From Scilla litardierei (taxonomy: Eukaryota; Streptophyta; Magnoliopsida; Asparagales; Asparagaceae), in NCBI GenBank assembly GCA_030789695.1, contig CM061142.1:160954391-161018390 (forward strand): a stretch of DNA of 64,000 nucleotides. The letters run 5' to 3'. This document shows positions 1-9,180 of this stretch, in pieces. The first letter of the stretch is position 1, and each line of letters begins with the position of its first letter. Made by a program: the position numbers and the translations under genes. Below the pieces are notes generated by a model. It was given only the letters and a program-made list of their open reading frames with translations. It was not told the DNA's origin and made no database searches.

Positions 1-1159
1 GACGATGAAACTTTCTGGGTTTCGGCGATGGCGCTTAGCGTAAGAGAGGCCACTGCACTTCGAATCCCTCGAGCTGTTGATGATCGCCTGAGGAGAGCGT
101 GAGCGTTGACGATCGCTTGAGTAGAAAGCACAAAGAGGGCTCCATATGGGCTTGGGGGAGAGGAGATCGCGAGCTAGGGCTTGGGTGAGAGGAGATCGGA
201 GCTAGGGCGAGATGGGGCTAGGCGAGACGGGAGAACGAGAGGAGCAGTTAATTATTGCAGAGATGGGGCTAGGCCACTTCGGTTAGAAATTGTGAGAGTT
301 TGGATGGCATCTCGCAGACTGAATGAATACATTGTGACGGGCTCACATCAAATATACATCATTGTGACGGGCCTTTAAAACCATGAAAAAGCTATAACTT
401 ACCACATCAAATATTTACCTCATGTATGTTTATATATGCATAAGCGCATTGCTTGAGGCCATGCTATTTCAGTTATCTAATTGACCATGACTTCTGATTT
501 AATTCTTGGGTAAGTTTATGTAATTTCCTCTACTTCGGACGATTTTAAGAAAACCCATGTCAACCTTTTTTGTGCTTGAATATCCCTCAAAACGTGCGAA
601 AGCAAATCACTAGGTTTTAAGTTTTTCCAAAGAATTTCAAAGATTTCTTGAGATCCAAGAGATATCCGAACGTTTCTAAGAGATCCAACGAAGTTGTACT
701 ACAAGAACGAAAGATTTAGGGCTTTTCATGCTCTAAAATTGTTCAAAGAAACACCATTTTTAATAAACATTTTTTACAACTTTCAGAGAAAAAAAGTTGT
801 AATAAACATTTTTTACAACTTTCAGAGGAAAAAAGTTGTGGTGCCAAAATTAACATTTACAACTATTCATGAAAAAATTTGTAATAATCATTTTTTACAA
901 CTATCCACGAAAAAAGTTGTAATAAACATTTTTTACAACTTTCAAAGAGAAAACGTTGTGATGTCAAAATAAACATTTACAACTATTCACGAAAAAAAAG
1001 TTGTAATGACCACTTTTTACAACTATCCACAAAAAAAAGTTGTAATAAACATTTTTTACAACTTTTAGAAAGAAAAAAGTTGTGGTAAACATTTATTACA
1101 ACTAGCAAAATAGAAACGTTGTCCCATGAAAGTTGTAAATGACTAGTTTTGTTGTAGTG
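1..1159. mobile_element. CACTA-1: right-hand end of a CACTA (En/Spm-type) transposon; the rest lies left of the window
   Basis: The segment ends at 1159 in the reverse complement of CACTACAACAAAACT, a typical plant CACTA terminal inverted repeat. The candidate 3-bp target duplication after it is TAA at 1160-1162; its partner would lie outside the window. Just inside the terminus is a dense subterminal repeat array (745-1159). Positions 1-690 hold no convincing gene. About 130-290 is G/A-rich with repeated GAGATCG...GAGCTAGGGC words, possibly the leader of a gene read from the right terminus, but that is only inference from the similar GC-rich box in CACTA-2. Orientation and coding capacity cannot be judged. 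Confidence 0.8.
745..1159. repeat. Subterminal repeat array of CACTA-1
   Basis: At least nine copies of an ACAACTTT / AAAGTTGT motif occur in alternating orientation, separated by A/T-rich spacers of the TAATAAACATTTTTT type. The result is a chain of short inverted repeats. In En/Spm-type elements such subterminal motifs are the binding sites of the TNPA-type protein. The pattern is direct; the binding role is inferred from the family. Confidence 0.8.
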
Positions 1160-1225
1160 TAAACTTGTCTCCCACAGAACTTAACATTCATTACCACATA
1201 GATATTATTGAAATTACATGCTCCC
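1160..1225. other. Short flank between CACTA-1 and family A, including target duplication CTCCC
   Basis: This 66-bp strip continues, across the family A insertion, into 18685 onward. The direct duplication CTCCC (1221-1225 and 18680-18684) brackets family A. It also carries CTCCCACAGAACTTAA at 1169-1184, which recurs at 18680-18695. It may be 5' flank of the Copia element or host DNA; the sequence does not decide. Confidence 0.6.
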
Positions 1226-1529
1226 TGATCGGTCCATATTTTACACCTTTTTTCTACATATTTGCATGCCATTTCGGTTGCTCATATTGCGATTTTCACG
1301 ATTATTCGATGATATTGTGTTACTTTTCACTATTTCTTGTTTTTGTCGGATTTCAGGAAATATGGAGCGATCGGGAGCAAAAATGAGCTTTAGGGACTTG
1401 CACCCACTCCGGAGCGTCACCCAAGGCTCTTTTGAGGGCTATTCGGCGATGGGAGACAGGTGGAAGAAGAAGGAACTCCGTAGGAGCGACGAGGAAGAGA
1501 AACGGAGAAGATTAGGCATTTTAGCATGC

Positions 1530-2067
1530 CACTCGGCCGAGTGAAGGAGTCACTCGGCCGAGCAAAGAAGCCCGCTCGGCCGGCCAGATCGGACACGTAG
1601 CAGATTGAGTATCAGCGTGCACTCGGCCGAGCATCGCCATCCCACTCGGCCGAGCATGGAGACACCACTCGCCCGAGTGGCATCACGACGACGGCAAGCA
1701 AAAATCCCAGACTTACTGGAATCCGTCAGGCGATTAAGGGTTCCGACTCGGCCGATTACCGAATGCCCCTCGGCCAAGTGAGTAAAGCCACTCGACCGAG
1801 TATAGAAGTCAACTCGGCCGAGTGATGCCGAGGACATGCAGCGCCCAGATTTTCAGACAGCCTCCCACTCTTTTGAAATCTGCTATCATTCCAGCAAGCA
1901 AAGTATTTTTCTCATATTTTTTATAGATAGTAGACTTCATGACGATTCCAACGCCGCCAAGAACGCACAAATCGGAGGTCGGATGAAATCTGGAGAATTT
2001 CTGCAAGTTGATGCTGCAGTGCTGGAATTTCCACTCGGCCGAGTCACATTTTCCACTCGGCCGAGTG
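1530..2067. repeat. U3 palindrome array (ACTCGGCCGAGT), family A left LTR
   Basis: About a dozen perfect or near-perfect copies of the 12-bp palindrome ACTCGGCCGAGT, often extended to CACTCGGCCGAGTG, sit at irregular spacing. Degenerate copies (CTCGACCGAG, CTCGCCCGAG, CTCGGCCAAG) are mixed in. The array lies wholly upstream of the TATA box, the place of LTR enhancers. Confidence 0.9.
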
Positions 2068-2161
2068 CGGCCTGGGCCCAGATTTTAAGTTGCGGTTTGG
2101 GCTGTTTTTGGGCACGAATTTGAGGGGTTTTCTAAGTTTTCTTGCTAGGGTTTTGGGAGAG

Positions 2162-2169
2162 TATTTAAG
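2162..2169 (+). promoter_or_regulatory. Candidate TATA box of family A left LTR
   Basis: TATTTAAG about 95 bp after the last palindrome. It is conserved in the right LTR (17475-17482), and family B has TATTTAAC at the equivalent place. No start site can be read directly; transcription would be expected about 30 bp downstream. Confidence 0.6.
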
Positions 2170-2554
2170 GGGTTTGTAGCCACCATTAGAGGGGGATCCC
2201 CATTATGTTTTCCTAGCCCCCATATGTTTTTCTTAGGATTATTTTAGAGGTTAGGCCATGCCCTAGGCCCCCTCTTGGATCTAAAAGCTTGTATTTTGGA
2301 TTGAAGATCTTCATTAAGCTAAGTATTTTCTTCTTTTTATTTGAATCTTTGTTTTTTCTATCTTTTTGTATGCAAGCAATGATTTCTATTGATTCTCATA
2401 TCCTTATTGTTATGCTAGAGTAGATTTGTTGTTCTAGGGTTTGGGGATGAACCCTATGGATCTAATTTCATATTTGTGATGAATGAATTTCTAAATTACT
2501 AGAATTGCTAGGAGGTTAGGTTGTGATTGATTTACTACGGATAGCTAGGGATTT

Positions 2555-2728
2555 CCATCGATTTGGGATTTGCAATAGATTGGATTCTAATCGATGGGAA
2601 GGCCTAGATATTCGATTTAGATTTACAATTGGATTTCTCTAGACTTTGTTTGTAAGAGATTGGACCAAAGCTAGGATTTTTAATTGTAAATCTATACCCA
2701 TATTCGTTTGCAAGAGATTGGACGAATA
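2555..2728 (+). ncRNA. Structured leader RNA, hairpins 1-3 of the TTTGCAAGAGATTGG loop array (family A left LTR)
   Basis: Hairpin 1 (2555-2597) pairs CCATCGATT with AATCGATGG. Hairpin 2 pairs CTAGaCTTTG (2639-2648) with CAAAGCTAG (2666-2674) and is enclosed by a perfect 12-bp outer stem, 2619-2630 with 2682-2693. Hairpin 3 (2701-2728) pairs TATTCGT with ACGAATA. All three present variants of the same loop, TTTGCAAGAGATTGG. Hairpin 4 is split by the LARD and hairpin 5 is at 12047-12086. The array is about 390 nt downstream of the TATA box, so it would be in the transcript. Structure is read by eye; its function is unknown. Confidence 0.7.
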
Positions 2729-3360
2729 CGAACTATCACAACCTAGATCGTAACTCGGGTTTGCACGAGAGTGGTGTAACGACCACTTTTCGTTGTACGT
2801 TGTTCGTGCACGTGCTTTTGTCCGTGCACGTGTTCATTTTAGACTTTATTTGATTGTGAACACTTTTGTATGATATGCCGTTGTGAACGTCTCTGCGAGT
2901 AGTAAATAGTGGCACTATCTTGGAACGACACTTCTCGAGTCGTTTTTCCACAATTTAAACTTACTCGATGAGACGTGACGATTTTCACTTTTGACGGGAG
3001 ACGTTTCTATTTTTAGTTTCGTCGTCCGACGTCGAATTTGAGATCCGTCTTCTTAGTTAGCTCACATTCGTCATCACGATCACCCCGATATTTATTTTAT
3101 AATTTTTGGAGTTTATTTGACCACTTTTATATTTTTAACAAGTTTTATATTATTTTTAATAATTAATTTATAAATTATTTTCGGCCAAATAAAATTTATT
3201 TGAGTTTTAAACGTTTTAAAGAATTTTTGAGCCAATTTCCAGCTCATTTGGACCAGGTCAAACCCTAGGATGAGTTGGAGTAGTTGGATTTCAAATTTTA
3301 AATCTTTTTAAACTTCTAATCCTATTAGATTTAGCCCTAGACCAAGTCAACCCATCTATA

Positions 3361-3369
3361 CTATATAAG
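3361..3369 (+). promoter_or_regulatory. Candidate TATA box of the LARD 5' LTR
   Basis: CTATATAAG, conserved in the 3' LTR at 9768-9776. It separates the A/T-rich U3 from the GC-rich transcribed part, so the leader would begin about 3390-3400. Confidence 0.65.
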
Positions 3370-3435
3370 CAACCCCTAGCAAGACCTATTTTCGCAAGAA
3401 ATTAGCCCTAGCATCTTCCAAACTTGAAATTGGAC

Positions 3436-3456
3436 GTTGCGACGATTCGTCGCAAC
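3436..3456. repeat. Perfect palindrome at the start of the LARD leader
   Basis: Ten-base arms GTTGCGACGA / TCGTCGCAAC are separated by a single T, about 70 bp after the TATA box. The same motif lies in the 3' LTR near 9842-9862. Further GTCGTCGCAC-type repeats run to about 4060. Confidence 0.8.
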
Positions 3457-4410
3457 GTTGCGACGTTCAGCTGCCGCACGACCGAAGGAAACGGCCCCGT
3501 TTCCCCGCTCCGACCGAAGCCCCCACCCGCATCCTAGCCGCTCCGCACGCTGCAGCAGCCGCCCGCTCCGTTCCATCGACCTGACCGACCGCTTGGCCCG
3601 CATCCGCCTTGTCGCCCCGCTCCGCACAGCGCTCTGCACCATGCCCGCTTCGTTCCCCCGCTCCGCTCCGTGCCCGACCGAAGGCCACGCCCGCAGCGAC
3701 CGACGATCGCAACGTTGCAACGTTGCAGCCCCGCTCTCCAAGCGCCTGACCGACTCCCCCCATCGATCTGACCGAAGAATCTCCCCGCACCCGCGCTGCT
3801 GCACGCCCCCAATCGTCGCACAGCGTCGTTCCTAGTGTCTGACCGAGAGATCTCCCCGCACCGAGGCTGTATGACCGAGAGCCACTCGTCGCAACCCCGC
3901 ATCCGTCGCACCACTTGCCTCCGTGGGCCCCCCAAGTTCTCCAGAGGTATTGTGGGTCCCCCAAAGGTCCCTAGGACTACTGTGGGCCCCACCTTGGTGC
4001 GTTCTCTTCGACGATTCGCCGCGTACGACGTCGTCGCACGTCGTAGCCCGTCGTCGCACGTGCTAGCTTTGGAATCTGGAATCGTCGCCCGAGGTGATTG
4101 CTCTGAAATTTCCAGCGAGGAATCTAATGGAATCTGGACTTGGAGCGCGATCTTTTATTCCAACCCCCGGCGTCGCTACCCGACGCCGGTGTAGCTTTCG
4201 CGTCGTGTTGAGGTAACGTCTTGCACCCCTAGGACCCCCAACCCAATCGCATGATAACCAAGACTAAAAATCAGTATTTTAAAGTATTTTTAAATGTTTT
4301 AGAATTCACTAATCAAGAGTAATAAAACGGATGTAGGCCGGTGGACTTGTGCACGTAGGAATCGTGACTTTGGACTCGTTGGACGGTGTTTTCTTGACGT
4401 GATAGTTGCA

Positions 4411-4587
4411 GGCAAGTGAAACTTGCCAACCCTTGCTTAGGGCCATGTTTTTAGGCCACTTCCTTGTTTTTAGCGTAAAAGAGACTAGTCAGTGAAATGA
4501 TAGCTGGCTAGACGCCTACTTGATCTAGTTTGACAACGAAACTAGATCCGTCACCTAAATGGTCTAGCTTGACAACGAAGCTAGACC
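4411..4587 (+). ncRNA. Three-hairpin region in the LARD leader, two with the loop GACAACG
   Basis: The first hairpin (4411-4427) has stem GGCAAGT/ACTTGCC and loop GAA. The second (4522-4548) pairs GATCTAGTTT with AAACTAGATC, and the third (4561-4587) pairs GGTCTAGCTT with AAGCTAGACC. Both have the 7-nt loop GACAACG. The stems differ by paired substitutions while the loop is unchanged. The 3' LTR copy is identical, and a related hairpin exists in the solo LTR at 62485-62511. It lies downstream of the TATA box and so is part of the transcript. Confidence 0.7.
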
Positions 4588-5151
4588 CAACCCTTAAACT
4601 TGTCAATCATGCATGCTAAACTGTCACATTTACTTTTCTTACCTGTACTCTTTACTATTTGCCATGCCATGTCATCCATGCATTGAATGTTGCATTTGTA
4701 GCACACGCTACAATACTTGTACTCGTACTCCTTGTCCGGCTAGGTGCACCCCTACGCCATACTTGTTTAAAACACTTCCTGGCTCGTGATCCAGAAGCGA
4801 GCATTCCGTGTTCGGGGGTAATGCCCTGGCTCGATACACGTGGAGGGGTAGGGATAAACGGTCGCTTGAGCTTAGGAGTTGGCCCGCGCAGCCACTCTAG
4901 CCAAAAGACGGAATCTCTGTGCACGAGGTGCTTTCTTTACTTGTCTTGTACTTGTCTTGTGAATGCCATGTTTAAATGCCATGCTCGTACTTTACTTTAC
5001 TTTTCTCTACCTGTTGCACTCATTACTTTAACTGCCATGTCATCGCATCATGCTAGAACTGCTAGGTTGCTTTACTTTCTCCCACTTCCAGTTTCCTTGC
5101 ACAAGTCTTCCAGACTTGCTGACATGTGCCCCTTGCTCTTTTGGGTGTCAC

Positions 5152-5259
5152 ATGTTAGACCCTGAGCCAGAGACAGTTGCTGAGGACGAGGTGTTTGCTG
5201 ACGCTGAGCCCGAGCCGACGTTCGTTGAGGAGTTCGTGGACACCGGAGACCAGTCTTAG
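5152..5259 (+). CDS. Conserved 35-aa acidic micro-ORF in the LARD 5' LTR
   Basis: Frame of 36 codons including the stop, starting ATG TTA GAC and ending ACC GGA GAC CAG TCT TAG. The product is strongly acidic (E/D-rich, with core VFADAE and tail DTGDQS) and has no signal peptide or membrane segment. An in-frame upstream ATG at 5050 would give 69 residues, but only the 35-codon part is retained in the diverged solo LTR (61777-61884), with the same ATG and stop. Seven of the eighteen changed codons there are synonymous and there are no indels. Function is unknown. It could also be chance conservation of a structured or regulatory DNA segment. Confidence 0.45.
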   Translation: MLDPEPETVAEDEVFADAEPEPTFVEEFVDTGDQS

Positions 5260-7448
5260 AGACTGATTTTACTTGCTTTTGCTTTAGGTTGCTGTTAGTT
5301 GTCGGTGATTGCACCTTTTCCTTGTTTTCGTACTTTGTACTTTGTTGGCCATGCTGGGCCTCTTTTAGACTCTTTTATTTTGGCCTGGTGGCTTTTTCTG
5401 CGATGTTGAGATTTATTATTATGGATATTCTGAGATGTTCTTTTGTCTCTTTTCGTTATTATTATCTTTGTTTTGTTTCGCGTTGCAAGGACCTGCAGTT
5501 TAAAGTGATTGACGCTTATCGGACTTGCGGCTTTGTAGCTTCAAGTCTGAGCGGACCTTCTCACGCTTCGCCTCCACGTTTTTGGGAAGCGGGGCGTGAC
5601 AGGTTTTGTTGGTGGCCCATGCAGGTCCAATCTTGCAATTGCGAATTAACGGAACAACGATAATAACGGAATGTCCATTAAATAAATTGCAACATCCGAG
5701 TCATAAGCCCTGAGTCTAGACATTTTCCTATGTCACTAGGAGGTAAGAGACTTAGCTAGACGTCTGTGCTTGCCAGTTAGAGGCCTCTGATTGATAGTTA
5801 GACCCCCCTTCTAGCAATTAATTTAATCGTCTTAGGAGTTACCTTAGTGGTTCATGTCTGCCCCTGACCATATTAGACTCCTAGACTTTCCTTCCGTCGT
5901 TCGTTTGGGTCCATCGATTTCGGACCAAGCTGAACGCATTTCCTTACCGTCTAGCTCCTTAGGAAGTCTTGGCGCTTAGTTATTAATCTGTAGTTGGTCG
6001 ACCGTAGGAGTTTTCCCCGTAGACTCTCCTGATTCATATCCTAGGCGTATGTACGTTTTGATCATCCGATCAATTTCATTGTCTCGATACACGCGATCGC
6101 CTCATGACGATCGTCATCAATTTTCGACCCTCTCCATTACAAACCTGAATCTTCCGAAAGTATTTTTTCTCTTCCCTAAGTTTAAATTTGTTCAAAATTT
6201 TTATATAAATATACTTATCTTTGTACTCCTCGTTGATTTAATTTTTTTTAAAATTTTTGACGAAATTTTTGAATAATAGCTTATAATACTTTTTCAGCCT
6301 ACACTTTTGAACCTATGAAAATACATATTTCCTTTCATATATTAATTTTATTCTGAACCGTACTTTTGCTTTGCCCAATTCGATTTATAATTCTCCTTCT
6401 TATTTGTGTTATACGAATGATACGTCGTATTTACTTTAATATACTTTCAAGGCACATGGAATTTCAGCTTTCAGCAAGTTGGTCTTTGCTCGTCGTTTTC
6501 GCTATTTCAGATTTTGCAAAATTACTATTTTCATAACCACTTCCTGATTTAGACCCTCCATGATTTGATTTTAAAGACTTGCTATTCGATCTTGATAATT
6601 CTTATACTAAGTCGTTAATATTATTTTTCCGTGCACCATACATACTTTCAACTATTTTTATATCCGTGCCAGACTTATTGTGCTCGTATATTAAAAACCT
6701 TATGTAAATTAGTTTCTCATTTCTGGCAAACCCTGGTTCTCTAAAAAGTAGTTTCAAAATTGATTATTCTCAATTTTCCATAGCCAAAAGAGTTTTGAAA
6801 GCATTTAACCTGAGTTTAAATTTTTCCGTTACTTGATTTCATTCTTCGACTTTCCAAAACTTTTTGACAAAATTATATTAAATTACTGACGTATGAATTT
6901 TCTAAACCACGTCTTTAATATTCGTGTAAATGATCTTACTTCCTTTTATAATGATTTTTTTAAACCAATAGACCATTTTCTCTTATTATGAATATTCGAC
7001 TCAAATTTATTTTGAACGACCCAGTTTAACGACCTCCAAATATTTCTTTTCAGTCGAGGATTTCAATTTTTGATGTACAACAGTTTTCAAGACCCACGTA
7101 TTTTAGCTTGTGCTACTTACCCTATCTTCTTTTCTATATCCTATATATGTATCACTACATCCCCCTTTTCCCTCAACCTAAACATCACCATTGAGTCAAT
7201 GTTTCGTCTAACCAAGCTGTCTCCTTGTATTCGTCCTATCTGAACTCGTGCTTATCGATCCTTCCCTCGTCACGCTCTCGACCTCTCTTTATTGCTTAGG
7301 CCTTAGGGTCCGTCAATGTCTGTGTCAACCCTTAATTGTTAGTAGGCCCTTGGACCTTGTGAGGTAGTCGTAGTGCACGTGCCTAAGTTGTGTACGTGGG
7401 CTTGAAAGAGTGTACCCCCATAGTGTATTGATGCTTGCCTATTGTGTG

Positions 7449-7470
7449 ATATATATATATATATATATAT
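7449..7470. repeat. (AT)n microsatellite
   Basis: About eleven uninterrupted AT units at the skew switch inside the LARD. Confidence 0.9.
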
Positions 7471-9167
7471 ACTCGGGGTTATTCGTGATATTATGAAGTT
7501 GTTTATGTGTTAGTATTTATAGATTCGTGTGTGATTAGCTATACCATAATAGGGATGCTTGTGTATATAAGAGTTAGCGTTGGAATGACTATTGGAGTGT
7601 ATGCAATTAGAGAATACTTATAATAGTTGAAATAAAATGATTGGTAAAGCTATGTATATGCTAGGTGTGATGATAATGGGTGAACATATAGATAAGTAAG
7701 TAGGCCTATTGAGTGACCTATATACTAGTACGAGTGAGTATGTGCTCGTAGGTAGATATATATGGTGCTTATATGTAAGTAGTTATGTTTTATATATGTG
7801 TTATACATATGATAGTAGGATTATAAGTTTGATTGGTATTGCTTGCTTTTGCGGGATGTTGCATGCGTGCATACCGTGAGGTATACACGACTATTGCACA
7901 TCTTAATTATGTACGTATAGAGGTGTTAGTATACTAATTATAGGTAGTAGGCTATGGTGTGAATATATATACATTACTTATGTGTGACTATACGATGAAT
8001 GTTTGTACTAGGGAGGGTAGTATAAATATACGTGTGCTGATGTCTGTGTTACTATTATTATGGTATATAAATTGATTTAACTATGTGGGTGTAACCTGAC
8101 TAAATATTAAAGTGTGATTGACTTATGGTATGCATATGGTTGTATTGGTAGACATATATAAATATTGGAGTGGTATTGGTATAGGTATGAATGTCGTGTT
8201 ACGTATATAGAATATTCTGATGTATGTATTAAGTCTCACTCAAGCTTGAGTGGGTATACTCTAAGTATATTGAATGTATGTTTGTAGTTTGAATATAGCA
8301 ATGTTTGATGTATGTATAGTGATAGGAGTGTTTGTGCCTGGTTGTGCTACGCACATGATTGTGGGTCGCTACGCCAGTATATAGTTATAGGTGCTGGTCT
8401 TGTGGTATAGTTATTTACTAAGGACTTGCTTGTGTGAACGTATGTGTACTAGCTAAAACTAGGTGTGTATGTGTGCTAGTTATATAATGGTATGATTGGT
8501 CTATGTAAATAAAATGTTAGCGTGTACGGGTGTGCACCATGCACGGGTAAGTATGTGCTCAGTTATAGGAATTGATGACTATGATATATGTGGCGTGTCG
8601 TAAATACAGTTATAGGACCGTATGTGATGAGAATATATGGTGAACTATTTGCATGCATTTGAATGACTATATATTGTGAAACTATAGTAGTGGTGAGTAT
8701 ATATATATATAGTGAAACTTGATTAATAATGGTATGGTGTGACTATATGTACTGAGATGTTTGGTATTGGATGAATATTAGAGGGTAGTATACCCTTGAT
8801 GTTTGTGCATAGGTAGCTATCTATACGTAGAGCAATGATTGTATTGGTTAAGTGTGAGACTATCCTTATATGAGTATCTGAAATATTGTTTTGTGATTAG
8901 GTAGGTAGTAGTTATATAAGAGATGCATGCTTATATATATGGTTGAAATACGTGTATGAGTCTGACTGACTATAATAAGTATGAGTATATGACGTACGTG
9001 AATATATATAAATATATATACGTGTTGGTAGTATTAATGTTTGACTACTTAGTGCATATATAAGCACTTGTAATGGCTATACCTGGTTTGAAGTATAAAG
9101 TGACTTGATTGGGGTAGTTACTAGAGTGACTAGCTATACTAGAAAGTCCGAGGACGGACTTTATTCT

Positions 9168-9180
9168 AAGGTGGGGAGGA
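9168..9180 (+). other. LARD polypurine tract
   Basis: AAGGTGGGGAGGA immediately before the 3' LTR, the expected plus-strand primer site. It fixes the element's orientation as plus. Confidence 0.8.

Larger units (their letters stand above)
1226..2774 (+). repeat. Family A left LTR, first part (U3 and start of the leader)
   Basis: Matches the right LTR at 16540-18088 nearly base for base and stops at the LARD insertion point. The LARD target duplication AGTGG is at 2770-2774 and again at 11997-12001. It contains the palindrome array, the TATA box and the first three hairpins of the loop array. Confidence 0.95.
2775..5601 (+). repeat. LARD 5' LTR
   Basis: Starts TGTAACGACC and ends GGGGCGTGACA. 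In order it holds an A/T-rich U3, a TATA box (3361), a GC-rich palindromic block (3436-4060), a hairpin region (4411-4587), and a 35-codon acidic reading frame (5152-5259). It is 11 bp longer than the 3' LTR. The differences include an extra CTTGTACTTGT-like stretch near 4945 and one fewer AACGTTGCA unit near 3712. Confidence 0.95.
5602..9180 (+). other. LARD internal region, non-coding
   Basis: There is no gag or pol similarity and no long frame. The first half (to about 7310) is pyrimidine-rich with C exceeding G. The second half is G/T/A-rich and depleted of C, so the skew reverses sharply. An AT microsatellite lies at 7449-7470. I could not identify a convincing primer-binding site: the first TGG-starting stretch after the LTR (TGGTGGCCCATGCAGG, 5609-5624) matches no tRNA end that I recognise. 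Confidence 0.75.

Noticed and set aside
1530..2067. CRISPR-like array
   Set aside because: Palindromes recur with irregular spacing in a plant LTR; there are no uniform spacers or cas genes.
3376..4194. Overlapping long arginine/serine-rich frames on both strands in the LARD LTR (and 9782-10625)
   Set aside because: GC-rich, stop-poor LTR leader. Frames are open on several strands at once and shift between the two LTR copies; no domain is present.
5609..5624. LARD primer-binding site TGGTGGCCCATGCAGG
   Set aside because: Starts with TGG close to the LTR, but I cannot match it to a known tRNA 3' end.
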